Assembly: GCF_009002475.1 (NCBI RefSeq)
Contig: NZ_AP019860.1
Span: forward strand, 8,925,547-8,989,546
Source of the DNA: Candidatus Uabimicrobium amorphum
Lineage (GTDB): Bacteria > Planctomycetota > Uabimicrobiia > Uabimicrobiales > Uabimicrobiaceae
DNA length: 64,000 bases
Direction of reading: 5' to 3'
Shown here: piece by piece, positions 48,505-57,522 of the stretch
Layout: every line of letters begins with the position of its first letter
Position numbering within the stretch: the first letter of the stretch is position 1
Notes under the pieces: model-generated
What the model was told of the DNA's origin: nothing
Seen by the model: the letters and a program-made list of their open reading frames with translations, nothing else
Databases searched by the model: none
Position numbers and translations under genes: made by a program

Positions 48505-48529
48505 TACCTTTCCGTTCTTTGGAGTTGCT

Positions 48530-49018
48530 ATGAATTATTTTGCTTTTGTAATCGCGCTATTCTTTGTTGGGTGTTCATCCAACCTAATGGTACTCAATAA
48601 AGAATTAATTGATAAATTTAACTTATCGGAAGAAAATTTAAAATCTCTACAAGTTTACGTCTCCGAAGATGTAGAAATGCGCAAAATAGAGGACAATGAT
48701 TCTATTGTAAAAGATGGACAAATAACGCCCAACGCGCAAAAAGATATCCAAGACGTCATCATCGAAGAAATGACACCGGGTGTTATACTCATTGTAGATG
48801 AAGATATATTGGCCGTTAGTTTTCAAAAAGGGTCTGCGCTTATTTTTTCGGATCAGGATGCCGCTTATATCATTTCGACAAACGATGGAAAAGTCAACTT
48901 CAATGGTTCAGAATATCTTTTGGTAGACGGCTTTGATGCCTTTCTTTACGTCGATGCTAACTTTGAAGAAGTATCTGAAAAAACCCAAACAATCACCGGA
49001 CAACCCATTGATGAATAG
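48530..49018 (+). CDS. Lipoprotein, family A (paralogue of 46044 gene)
   Basis: A 162-residue lipoprotein from the ATG at 48530, which has GGAG six bases upstream; the frame is open farther back (to 48371), but that part is antisense to the family-B gene and has no signal peptide. Leader MNYFAFVIALFFVGC has lipobox FVGC. Aligns with the 46044-46556 product as described there. It is on the opposite strand from its relatives. Confidence 0.78.
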   Translation: MNYFAFVIALFFVGCSSNLMVLNKELIDKFNLSEENLKSLQVYVSEDVEMRKIEDNDSIVKDGQITPNAQKDIQDVIIEEMTPGVILIVDEDILAVSFQKGSALIFSDQDAAYIISTNDGKVNFNGSEYLLVDGFDAFLYVDANFEEVSEKTQTITGQPIDE

Positions 49019-49045
49019 AACGTATTCCGTTCCTTTTGCCAATAG

Positions 49046-49160
49046 AAAGACTTACAAAATTGTGTCATTCCCGCGTAAGCGTATGTCAAGCTGAGAATAA
49101 AAGCTTTCTCAATAAAGACTTGCAAAACAGTGTCATTCCTGGCTTGACCAGGGATGACAC
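49046..49160. repeat. GTGTCAT hairpin elements, two tandem units
   Basis: AAAGACTT-(A/G)-CAAAA-NN-GTGTCATTCC occurs at 49046-49071 and 49115-49139. The second unit continues into a hairpin GTGTCATTCCTGG / CCAGGGATGACAC around CTTGA (49130-49160). The first is degenerate (CCCGCGTAAGCG). Same class as 33100-33181. It lies just past the last gene of the injection-system operon and may end its transcript. Confidence 0.75.
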
Positions 49161-49241
49161 CCTAATTTTAGAGTGCTTTACTTCTTAACTTTAACATATG
49201 TACTTTCGCAAACCGTACTCAACTTTTCGCCATAGGCCAAA

Positions 49242-50540
49242 CTATTTTTTGACAAGCGTGTCGGTGGTTTTTACAACCTCAACATCGAGATGTGGAACAT
49301 CGGAACGTACCGCTTTTACTTCCCAGTAAAAACGCTGGCGTTTATTGTTATCATCAATCGCTGTTACCGAAAACTGACCATTGCGAACCGCAGAGGCAGC
49401 CAAGGCAGAAGTTTTATTTTCTCCAGGGTCACACTTAGGTGTAATAAGAACTGTGCGATTTTCCGCATGAGTAAGCGCTTCAAAGTATTCAGGAAGAACA
49501 ATCGTTGTTTTTCCATTGATGAGTTGCGATTCACCACGGTAATATACACCTATTTCAGGTCCTTCGAGTGTAGAGTGCTGTAAATCCTTTTCATGGTTTG
49601 TCGGGTGATCAATGACAAATTGCTTGGTTTTGGCGTTTAGTTTACCAAGAACACGTAAATCTTTTTCGACAATCAAATGCCCGCCTAGGTTATTTGCTCC
49701 AGGATTGTCCGTCTTTATATACACTCCACTATTCGATATTAAAGATATATCTTTCCCTGCCGACACAATCATACCATCGGGGGTAGATAAAATTTCTTGA
49801 AATTCAACATCCCCTGCTATTTGCAATTTACGCCCTGGATAACGATTACTTGGAAGCGGCTTATTTGGTTTTATGCGCGGGTGTATCACACTATTAAAAA
49901 TCGCATGATCATCTTCATCATTTCCAAAAATTGCGGTACCCGTCACTTTTAAATTTTTTGTCAACAGGCGGCCTGCAAACTCCGCCCATGGTGCATCAAA
50001 AAATAATCCACTTTCTTCTTTTTCGTAAAGTTTTCCGTATATACTTAATTTTTCACCTGTTTCAGAAGTGACCGCCAATCCACTACTGCGACGTCCAGAA
50101 CCATCAATTTTTATTCCGTCTGACTTCACAATAACTTTCGCGAGTACAACGTGAGAATCTCGATCAGGAGAAGACACTAAATCCACTTTTCCCGTTTCGA
50201 TAATACGGCTATACCCCTTAATTCCCGCTTCCTCTACTGGCTCTGCCATTTTTTCATCGTACATAACAACAACATGAAATTTATTTGAAGGAAACTCACT
50301 GTCTTCGATATTTAGAGTTTTACTCAGAGATATAAAATCACCATTGGCAGAAATAGCATTACCTGCTTCTATCGAAATTGTCTGACGAACTGCATTCACC
50401 CTTAAACCATTTATAATTCCCCAAGTGTGCAAATAGCGATGATGCATACGCATCATTTCTACATGATACTCTTGTTCATCTTTAAAATCTTTAACTCTAA
50501 GCAATTGGCCTTTGAAGAAATTGACTCTTTGTGGTGACAT
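49242..50540 (-). CDS. Probable tail fibre / baseplate-attached protein of the injection system
   Basis: A 432-residue protein, last gene of the operon. Its N-terminal block (about 6-48; FFKGQLLRVKDFKDEQEYH then RYLHTWGIINGLRV) is the opening I recall for operon-linked proteins in many extracellular contractile injection systems. The middle (about 150-320) is beta-rich with Gly/Asn repeats, and the C-terminal VIDHPTNHEKDLQHSTLEGP (about 313-332) and EIGVYYRGES resemble collar/shaft domains of phage fibres. It would bind the target or anchor the baseplate; the fibre role is inference. AAAGGAA precedes the ATG; the spacing after the gpI-like gene is 53 bases. Confidence 0.7.
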   Translation of the reverse strand: MSPQRVNFFKGQLLRVKDFKDEQEYHVEMMRMHHRYLHTWGIINGLRVNAVRQTISIEAGNAISANGDFISLSKTLNIEDSEFPSNKFHVVVMYDEKMAEPVEEAGIKGYSRIIETGKVDLVSSPDRDSHVVLAKVIVKSDGIKIDGSGRRSSGLAVTSETGEKLSIYGKLYEKEESGLFFDAPWAEFAGRLLTKNLKVTGTAIFGNDEDDHAIFNSVIHPRIKPNKPLPSNRYPGRKLQIAGDVEFQEILSTPDGMIVSAGKDISLISNSGVYIKTDNPGANNLGGHLIVEKDLRVLGKLNAKTKQFVIDHPTNHEKDLQHSTLEGPEIGVYYRGESQLINGKTTIVLPEYFEALTHAENRTVLITPKCDPGENKTSALAASAVRNGQFSVTAIDDNNKRQRFYWEVKAVRSDVPHLDVEVVKTTDTLVKK

Positions 50541-50593
50541 TTTAATTCCTTTGCATTGATCAAACTCACCAACGTATATCGTTGGTAGTAAAT

Positions 50594-51577
50594 TTACTTT
50601 CCAAGAATAGTATCTACACCTATACGACTATGTTTTTCAACATCAATTGTCGGCATATCTATGTGTAACTTGTAATTCGTATGCGCAGGTTTTTCCGTCT
50701 CGATAATCTCGATAAGCGATTTTATTGTCATGCGCAACTCGTGAACAGGCATGCGTTTTAAGGTAACGTAAACATCAAAAAAGTATGGAGCTCCTTCTAG
50801 AGTAAACGCTCCCCCAACAACTGTATTTTCTCCCAAGTACATAGGTTTAATAGACTCGGTAATGCGAATCTTTTCACCAATGTAAATAGACAAGTATTTC
50901 TCTAAACCTATCTTAGTACCTCGCATGCGGTATAAAGGTATAATTTCAGCAATTACTTGTCTTTTTTTATGAATCGACCACTGTTTTCGAAGTGTCAAAG
51001 AAACCGCTCCCGCAAACCAAAATAAAAACTCTTCCAACCAATCATCAAAAGATTTATTGGGTGTAAAGTATCTATTGAGTTTTTGTAAATCACGATTATC
51101 TAATTCAGGAATAAATTCGGTATTTACTTTCGAAAATAAAAATGAAAAACGCGGATGAAAAAAATCGGCAATGACATCCAGAAGCTCTTCGATCCCTTTA
51201 CGTCCAGACAAATAGACGACAAATTCATCATCACCACGATGAATTAAATACGTATGATCGTGGTCGTGTAGACTCCACTTCTTTTTGGGTGTTAAAGTAA
51301 CAAGACGCGCATTTCGCGTAAGGTCATGCCCCGCTTGTTTAAATTCTTTACGTAATTTTTGATTCACCTCACCATTTCTTATATCTTTTCGAAAAGACAG
51401 AGGTATCGAAAAAACGTAATCAAAAAGCTTGTCGTCATCTACTTCTCCCCATATTCGTTCGAATATTTTCAAATACGAATCGAAGAATGGTGGAAGATCC
51501 TTATCAGGTGTTTCCCGAAAAATACGTGGTAAAAAATTTAAATAGGAGCTTTCTTTTCGCGAACCGTTGTCTTTCAT
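50594..51577 (-). CDS. P2 gpI-like phage tail protein (TIGR02242 type)
   Basis: A 327-residue protein that starts YLNFLPRIFRETPDK, with SDD-like acidic contacts, and carries EEFLFWFAGAVSLTLRKQW then IAEIIPLYRMRGTKIGLEKY. The 'LYRxRGTxxGLExYL' phrase is the signature I associate with the tail protein I / TIGR02242 group, a baseplate-wedge component of contractile tails and eCIS. AGGAG precedes the ATG; it starts 4 bases after the baseplate-J gene. Confidence 0.85.
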   Translation of the reverse strand: MKDNGSRKESSYLNFLPRIFRETPDKDLPPFFDSYLKIFERIWGEVDDDKLFDYVFSIPLSFRKDIRNGEVNQKLRKEFKQAGHDLTRNARLVTLTPKKKWSLHDHDHTYLIHRGDDEFVVYLSGRKGIEELLDVIADFFHPRFSFLFSKVNTEFIPELDNRDLQKLNRYFTPNKSFDDWLEEFLFWFAGAVSLTLRKQWSIHKKRQVIAEIIPLYRMRGTKIGLEKYLSIYIGEKIRITESIKPMYLGENTVVGGAFTLEGAPYFFDVYVTLKRMPVHELRMTIKSLIEIIETEKPAHTNYKLHIDMPTIDVEKHSRIGVDTILGK

Positions 51578-51581
51578 CGAT

Positions 51582-52718
51582 TTAGTCTCCTATATAAACT
51601 ACCTGAATGTCCATTTTTTCAATTCGAATCAAACCTTTTACCGGCTTCTCTACCAATTCATCATCGATGTAAATATGGTGAATACCACTTACGTATTCTT
51701 CTTTTGAAATAATCTCCGTTAACTCATAAATATTGATCGGTTTTTTGTATGGCCAACCACTACCATCGTGGTAGCCACGTATAGGATCAACATAATCGAG
51801 TATCTTTTTCTTGACATTTTTCACCACCGCGTTTTCTGGTACGTGAAAAGGTATCATAATTTTTGCCACAATATTAATGGAAGTGTAATCAGCCTTCTTC
51901 ACTTCCAACCATGTTCCCAATAATTTTCGTTCGCTTAAATACTTATCGACAACAGGTAGCAACTCTTTATACGAATTTTCTTCATCAGCAATAACAATAA
52001 CTTCGATTTTTCCCAAGTCTTTACGCTCATTTACGATAGCACGTCGTACTTTACTTAGTGAACGATTCTCTGTCGATTTAATGGCCAGAAGTTCAAAGTC
52101 CTCCTTCGTCACTGCGCGGTATCGCGAATTGGCAAATCGCGATATTGCCTGACGAATTTGTCCTAAATCAACTTTTTTTCCCTGTTTGAAAACATCCAAC
52201 ATCAGATTTTCATAGCGAATCAAATACTGGTCTTTGTCTTTGATAATCCACTCGTCGTCTGAGTTTATCTGAGCCTCTGCATAAGGAGAAATTTCAATGC
52301 TCTCTGCCGCAAAAGCTTTACGAATCGTCTCCGATAAGTCCGCTTTAGATAAGTATTCGACAATCTCCTCGACGTCTTCTGTTATGCTAAACACAAAGTA
52401 GTCTTCCAGTTCTCTTAAAAACTCTAAAAGCTCTCGGTACTCCAAATCCAAATCTTTTTGCGATAACACATCGTCAATTTGATTTCCCGTAGCTCCCGCC
52501 ACCAAACGCAAAAAATTCAGATATGCTTTTTCTGGTATATGGTTGACGCGATAAAGTAAGTGTTCTCCCAGCCAGCTAAGTAGTTCAATAACTGTTATAC
52601 CTGGATCAGAAGCATTATAATTCGTCCACTCACTGTTGTATTTTTTTATGGACGAAATCATTTCTTCGCGCAACTCATCGTAATTTTTTTTATGTAAATT
52701 CGGAACAGGTAATGACAT
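51582..52718 (-). CDS. Baseplate J-type protein (short)
   Basis: A 378-residue protein with the N-terminal opening MSLPVPNLHKKNYDELREEM, then ITVIELLSWLGEHLLYRVNHIP (about 46-66) and RYRAVTKEDFELLAIKST, which are the landmarks of baseplate assembly J-type proteins (T4 gp6 / P2 gpJ relatives) in contractile injection systems. It builds the inner wedge ring around the hub. It lies 16 bases after the larger J-type gene. The C-terminal part ends in a short beta segment. Confidence 0.82.
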   Translation of the reverse strand: MSLPVPNLHKKNYDELREEMISSIKKYNSEWTNYNASDPGITVIELLSWLGEHLLYRVNHIPEKAYLNFLRLVAGATGNQIDDVLSQKDLDLEYRELLEFLRELEDYFVFSITEDVEEIVEYLSKADLSETIRKAFAAESIEISPYAEAQINSDDEWIIKDKDQYLIRYENLMLDVFKQGKKVDLGQIRQAISRFANSRYRAVTKEDFELLAIKSTENRSLSKVRRAIVNERKDLGKIEVIVIADEENSYKELLPVVDKYLSERKLLGTWLEVKKADYTSINIVAKIMIPFHVPENAVVKNVKKKILDYVDPIRGYHDGSGWPYKKPINIYELTEIISKEEYVSGIHHIYIDDELVEKPVKGLIRIEKMDIQVVYIGD

Positions 52719-52734
52719 GTTTCATCTTCCATTT

Positions 52735-55700
52735 TTACGCAGTAATATTTATTTGAATATTCCCAGCAATAGGCAGAGCATCGGCTTCTAGTGTAATCCA
52801 CCCTTGATTTGAACCGTAGGCAGTTTCCGCAACTACACCTTCTTGCACTTTTTCAACCGTAATTTTTTTAATTGATACAACATTCTCCACACTGTTCAAA
52901 ATTCGAACAACATCCGCAATCAAAATCCGTGAACCAAATTCCCAACCTTTTTGATCTCTTCCACCTTTTGTCGGGTGTAAGAAGTTACTGAGAAAGCGCA
53001 AACATTTTTCTTCTACCTGTGCAATTTCCGTCACAGAAGTAGGTACGATTTCGGTAATAATATTCACTTTTTGGTATCGCGGACCAATAACGCGAATTCC
53101 TTCGGTAATGGTAAGAAGTGCGCGTTTTTGTAAATACTCACGTACATTATCTAAAAGCGCTTTTTTAGGATAAATTTCACTTTCATCACTTGGCACAATG
53201 GCAATGGTCACTTCTCCACGATTGCTATCGATATATTTGGCTTTGGCCACTTCTTGAGAAGCCATCAGAGCCAACCACTCATAGTCCTCTTTGGTAACAA
53301 CGCGGTCTTTACTCTTTATCGTTTGTGGCCCACGTTTTACAGCATCGTCTAAGCTTTCCTGGTCGTTGCCTCCCAAAGCAACAGCATAGTTATTCACACT
53401 ATCAATATTCGCAATATTAATTGTCAACGATGAAACTGTACCGATCGAAACATTTCCACTTCTACCGCCACCACTCGAATATATTTTTGCCACAATATTG
53501 TCTTTACCCGCAGAAGGGATCATTCCTTTAAGCCCGTCACCAAATGTAATCGTACCATCTTGGCGATTTAACGTATAATGACGACTAAAAGGTGTTGACC
53601 CCGAGAAGTCGAGTACTTCATGCCATCGCACCCAAGTTTTTCCTTCTTTTGTAAAGATGGCATCTTGCCCTTCTTCAGCAAATAATAACTCGCGCTCTTC
53701 ATTTGGCACAAGTTTCGACTCATGAACGATCAGTTGTTGGTTTTTTAGTATGGGCGTTTGTGTCAATTGAAATTTCAAATTTGGCGTGTGGTTACTCGAA
53801 CCTAAAATTTCATTGGTAATCGTTACGCTATTTTTTGCCCATACAGAATTAAAATGTATTCCTTTGAGAGATGGACTAACCACTTTGTCTCCCTCAATTT
53901 CCACCTTAATCCAGTAAAGACTTTTACCAAACTTATGCATTGGCTGAATATTTTTTGGAATAAAAAATTTGGTGATTTCTCCGCTCCCAAAAAAACTATC
54001 GCCGTTTTCGACTTCTAATGTTTTCCAAGTCGTACCATCAAAATATTTCCAAGTTACCGCGGCACTTGCTATTCCATTTTTCTTTGAAGTACTTTTTACT
54101 AGTGTACGTATATCTTTATCATTATAGATTTCTCGCATCGCAAAGTATAGAGTATAAGCGATTCCTCCCACATTTTTATTAAAACCAAAATACAGTGATG
54201 GATTTTCTCCGATTACTGGGCGATACGGATAAAACGTTTTTTGTTGGTCGTGTATAAAATACTCAAAGTTGCTGTGGCTTTGGATATGCGAGAACTCTTT
54301 TTCGCGAAATGTGATATCCATAACCACATTTTCAATAAAAGGTGGGGTATACTCCGGTGTCTGATAACGAACACCTCCGGTAATGCCCTCTTTAATCAAA
54401 ATATTGGCAATGTCGTCCCAGCCGTCGAGTATTTCGAGAATATTTCTTGTCTTCAAATATTTACCGGGAATACCATATGTTCCACTGCTAATACGAGCAC
54501 GAATCCAATAGTGCTTCACGCCATTGATTTCGACAGACTTCATTGCCGGACAAACAAAAGTAATGCGTCCACTCTTCGTAAGTCCTTGTGTATCGTCTTG
54601 AAACTCGAAACTCTTTGCTTTTTTACTTTTTTCAACCGCTAAAAACTCGTCTTCCACTTCATTTTCGTCTTCACGTGCGTCTTCTTCATCTTCGACTTCA
54701 CGTTTGTCCGCCACTTCAAATTCATCCTCAACTTCGCGTTCGTCTTTAGGGTCTTTCTCTTTGTCTACCGTTTCTTTTTCCTCAAGACTTAACCACCGCT
54801 CACCGTTCCAATATTCCCAAGATAACTCGACTTCGACATGCTTTTGCAGTTCCGTGTGAAATATGTCTTCGAGTAATAGTCGATTTATATGCTTAACGTC
54901 GCGTTCTTCGACATCGCTGCTGTAAACATAATAGCGCGCTTCCTCTCTTAGAACAACGTCTTTAAAGGCCTTCTTGTCGTACAACAGTCCTTCGCTATCA
55001 ATCATCGCGTTGAGTGCCTCGAGTACTTTCTCTGACACTTGGTCTGGTTCTTCCGCTTTGTCAATTTCTCCTTTTAACTCTGCGGAAAACTTCGTTTGCA
55101 AGTGTTTCGAAATTCGACTATTGCTGATAAGTCGTCTTTTCAGCAAAAATAAATCTTTAATGTCGCTTTTGGCCACAGTATAGCTTGTAGGATTAATGTG
55201 AGGTAGATCTTCTTGTAGATTAATATTCATGCTAATTTGCGCACCGGTTTTAGCAAAATTATGCGACGCAATATAGCATGTATCTAACTTCTTTGGAGTT
55301 TCGCCAAAAGGATAAAACCCCTTCTCGATTTCCACGGAACTGTCATTGGCAATTGCGGAATCTAAAAGTAAATTGCTCACCTTTAAATCAGCGCTTACTC
55401 TGCTAATTTTTGGAAGTATCACCTCTTCAGAAATTTTTACTTCTGTAAAATCAGGCTCGACCGACAACCAATAATCTTCGATACCATTTACCACAGATTT
55501 TTCCAGTGGGCCAATCCCTTCAAATGTGAGTTCAAACTCTTCTTCGCCTACCTTGTTTTTCGGTTCGTAAACTTTTCCTGTGCTATCTTTCCAAATCGAA
55601 AAATAGGGAAGAAAATTCTTCGCCGACCCGATAATTTTAATTTTAATATCGACGGGTTTTTCACTAGAAAAAATCATAGAATCCCCCAAATACATCTTGT

Positions 55701-56226
55701 GGGGAATATATTGTTCTTTGTCGTCCTTACCAAAAATGTAAAAACCTTGCTGCTGCTCTTCCAAAATCAAAGGATGATTCGTAAACTGACCAAACCACGG
55801 ATTAAGCGACACAATCTGCTGTAGTGGCGTGTGAAACACCGAGAGACCTTCCTGAGTTTCAAAAATAACATCGCCATTTTCCGACGACGCCACCTGTGTA
55901 CGAAATGGTACATAAGTGCTTGTGGCCCCCTCGGCAATGGTAAAACTCAAAGGTACTTTTGCTGGCTCTGCAGGTAACGGATAGACGCCCATCAAATCTA
56001 AAAAAGCAACTAGGTATTTGTAAGGAAGAATATTCAGTTGCTCAATGATCGTTTCCGACAACTCCGAAAATAACTTCAACACCACAACGCGAAAATCTTT
56101 GGTATTTATTTCGTTTACATTTTCCGGCCAATCTTTTGTCCATTCAGGACAATATTCCCGAGCTAACTCGACGGTATGCTTGAAAATATCCTCTGCAGTT
56201 CTATGATCAAGATGAAAATGCATCAT
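52735..56226 (-). CDS. Baseplate J-type protein, large, with acidic insert
   Basis: A 1163-residue baseplate component. The N-terminal part (AREYCPEWTKDWPENVN, VVLKLFSELSETIIEQLNILPYKYL) and the C-terminal J domain (about 970-1130; RVVTKEDYEWLALMASQEVAKAKY, then VTIAIVPSDE) fit the TIGR02243-type 'putative baseplate assembly protein' of eCIS. An unusual insert of about 60 residues (roughly 488-548) is almost only Glu, Asp, Lys, Val and Arg (EVEDEFEVADKREVEDEEDA). It resembles a charged spacer and may be disordered. The ATG overlaps the previous stop (ATGA), so it is coupled to the coiled-coil gene. Confidence 0.85.
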   Translation of the reverse strand: MMHFHLDHRTAEDIFKHTVELAREYCPEWTKDWPENVNEINTKDFRVVVLKLFSELSETIIEQLNILPYKYLVAFLDLMGVYPLPAEPAKVPLSFTIAEGATSTYVPFRTQVASSENGDVIFETQEGLSVFHTPLQQIVSLNPWFGQFTNHPLILEEQQQGFYIFGKDDKEQYIPHKMYLGDSMIFSSEKPVDIKIKIIGSAKNFLPYFSIWKDSTGKVYEPKNKVGEEEFELTFEGIGPLEKSVVNGIEDYWLSVEPDFTEVKISEEVILPKISRVSADLKVSNLLLDSAIANDSSVEIEKGFYPFGETPKKLDTCYIASHNFAKTGAQISMNINLQEDLPHINPTSYTVAKSDIKDLFLLKRRLISNSRISKHLQTKFSAELKGEIDKAEEPDQVSEKVLEALNAMIDSEGLLYDKKAFKDVVLREEARYYVYSSDVEERDVKHINRLLLEDIFHTELQKHVEVELSWEYWNGERWLSLEEKETVDKEKDPKDEREVEDEFEVADKREVEDEEDAREDENEVEDEFLAVEKSKKAKSFEFQDDTQGLTKSGRITFVCPAMKSVEINGVKHYWIRARISSGTYGIPGKYLKTRNILEILDGWDDIANILIKEGITGGVRYQTPEYTPPFIENVVMDITFREKEFSHIQSHSNFEYFIHDQQKTFYPYRPVIGENPSLYFGFNKNVGGIAYTLYFAMREIYNDKDIRTLVKSTSKKNGIASAAVTWKYFDGTTWKTLEVENGDSFFGSGEITKFFIPKNIQPMHKFGKSLYWIKVEIEGDKVVSPSLKGIHFNSVWAKNSVTITNEILGSSNHTPNLKFQLTQTPILKNQQLIVHESKLVPNEERELLFAEEGQDAIFTKEGKTWVRWHEVLDFSGSTPFSRHYTLNRQDGTITFGDGLKGMIPSAGKDNIVAKIYSSGGGRSGNVSIGTVSSLTINIANIDSVNNYAVALGGNDQESLDDAVKRGPQTIKSKDRVVTKEDYEWLALMASQEVAKAKYIDSNRGEVTIAIVPSDESEIYPKKALLDNVREYLQKRALLTITEGIRVIGPRYQKVNIITEIVPTSVTEIAQVEEKCLRFLSNFLHPTKGGRDQKGWEFGSRILIADVVRILNSVENVVSIKKITVEKVQEGVVAETAYGSNQGWITLEADALPIAGNIQINITA

Positions 56227-56426
56227 TGCTCCTCTGCGTCAGGTAAAATTTCTTCTAAAACTTGAATGGCACCACTTATGCGCAACATCATCTGTTGCAG
56301 GTCCTTACGTTTTTGTTCTAGCTCTTGTTGTTTTGCATCTAGTTGTACTAACATTTTTTGGCCGGCATCCCACTCTTCGCGCAGCTCTTTTAACTTTGTA
56401 TATGCTTCTTTTGCAAATGTGTCCAT
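56223..56426 (-). CDS. Small coiled-coil protein of the injection-system operon
   Basis: A 67-residue protein with one long helix (KLKELREEWDAGQKMLVQLD, QQELEQKRKDLQQMMLRIS). The start is taken at ATG 56426, four bases after the gp25 stop (56431); an in-frame GTG at 56438 would overlap that stop. Small helical proteins at this place are common in eCIS operons, but their role is not established. In other eCIS a PAAR tip gene may occupy this spot; no PAAR features are seen here. Confidence 0.7.
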   Translation of the reverse strand: MDTFAKEAYTKLKELREEWDAGQKMLVQLDAKQQELEQKRKDLQQMMLRISGAIQVLEEILPDAEEQ

Positions 56427-56430
56427 TTTG

Positions 56431-56820
56431 TTAACCACTTATATAAAAAGGATAGACCAAGTTTCTTTGTGTATTGGTATCAATTACAGTGTAATCGATT
56501 GAAATATTTATGCGGCTATCTTGATCTGGATCAGGGGTTGCTTTTACTTTGATATTACCAATACGCGGCTCCCACTCTTCCAAGGCCTCACGAACATAAC
56601 GCTCCGCAGTGTGATATGTTCTCTTATTTTTCAATTCAAAAATAATCTTGTGTATATCACAGCCAAAACGCGGACGCATCACCCGTTCGCCCTTCATCGT
56701 TCCAATGATAATAAGAATAGATTGTGCAATACTATCTTCCCCTCCGGCTTCCGACTTTTTCGTCCGCTCGGTCATCGGGTACTTCCAACCTTTTCCTAAG
56801 AAGTCATGATCTTCTGCCAC
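56431..56820 (-). CDS. gp25/gpW-like baseplate wedge protein
   Basis: A 129-residue protein with DFLGKGWKYPM at residues 5-15, MRPRFGCDIHKIIFE and RTYHTAERYVREALEEWEPRI, the conserved pattern of T4 gp25 / P2 gpW wedge proteins. It contacts the sheath and starts contraction. Start is GTG at 56820 with GGAGAG six bases upstream. It lies 24 bases after the spike gene. Confidence 0.92.
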   Translation of the reverse strand: MAEDHDFLGKGWKYPMTERTKKSEAGGEDSIAQSILIIIGTMKGERVMRPRFGCDIHKIIFELKNKRTYHTAERYVREALEEWEPRIGNIKVKATPDPDQDSRINISIDYTVIDTNTQRNLVYPFYISG

Positions 56821-56844
56821 TTTTTCTCTCCACTATACAGCGCC

Positions 56845-57522
56845 CTAATTTAAGTTTACCGTACTTCCTTTAACATTAGTAGTACTTCCTTTAATATTCG
56901 TCGTGTTGCCTTCGAAGTTGGCAGTTCCCGAGGCTTTGGCATCAAGGCCTCCAGAAGATTCGATTTTTATACTACTCGAACCTTTAATTTCCACATCACT
57001 TGCATCCAAAGCAATCTTGCCGTTTTTGGCCGTCATGGTAATGTCCGCATCGCTTACAATGGAAATAGTGTTGGTACTTGAATCGATGGTGATTAGATTT
57101 TTTGTCGTTTTGTCGATAATCTCAATTTTTTCCGAACCGTCGGTGTTGTCAAATTTAAGGGTATGCCCGCTACGCGTCTTAATAACAGAGAAATTATTCT
57201 TACCATCAGCGTTGTCTTCCACGGGCTTATTGACACCATTCCACAACGAACCAATCACAAACGGCATGTTGATGTCTCCATTTTCAAATGCCACCAAAAC
57301 TTCGTCTTTGACCTCCGGTAGGAAAAAAGATCCAAACTCTGCTCCCGTAAATAGCGTCGCGATACGAATCCAATCCGTCTCGTTGTCTTTACTAATTTTT
57401 GGAAATCTAACTTTTACTCTACCGAGTTTATCGGGGTCCTTGTTATTGGTAACCACACCAATAAATACTCCTGTTACCCGCGACTGATTTTCACTTTGAT
57501 AAAACATATCGACAAAACTCAT
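56845..57522 (-). CDS. gpV-like spike protein
   Basis: A 225-residue protein with the N-terminal OB-fold of baseplate assembly protein V (FIGVVTNNKDPDKLGRVKVR, WIRIATLFTGAEFGSFFLP, VAFENGDINMPFVIGSLWNG), which forms the trimeric spike tip. The C-terminal third is a repeated Ser/Thr/Lys/Asn sequence (GNTTNIKGSTTNVKGSTVN) consistent with a beta-helix needle. The hub domain is encoded by the separate upstream gene, whose stop overlaps this start (ATGA at 57519-57522), unlike VgrG or Afp8 where they are fused. Confidence 0.9.
   Translation of the reverse strand: MSFVDMFYQSENQSRVTGVFIGVVTNNKDPDKLGRVKVRFPKISKDNETDWIRIATLFTGAEFGSFFLPEVKDEVLVAFENGDINMPFVIGSLWNGVNKPVEDNADGKNNFSVIKTRSGHTLKFDNTDGSEKIEIIDKTTKNLITIDSSTNTISIVSDADITMTAKNGKIALDASDVEIKGSSSIKIESSGGLDAKASGTANFEGNTTNIKGSTTNVKGSTVNLN

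Noticed and set aside
48371..48529. N-terminal extension of the A' lipoprotein to 48371
   Set aside because: It starts with TTG, lies antisense to the family-B gene, and would put 53 residues before a clear lipoprotein signal; ATG 48530 with GGAG is better.
44132..48530. Cargo or immunity role for the lipoproteins next to the injection-system operon
   Set aside because: They have lipoprotein signals, so they belong to the cell's own envelope, and nothing in sequence links them to the machine besides proximity.
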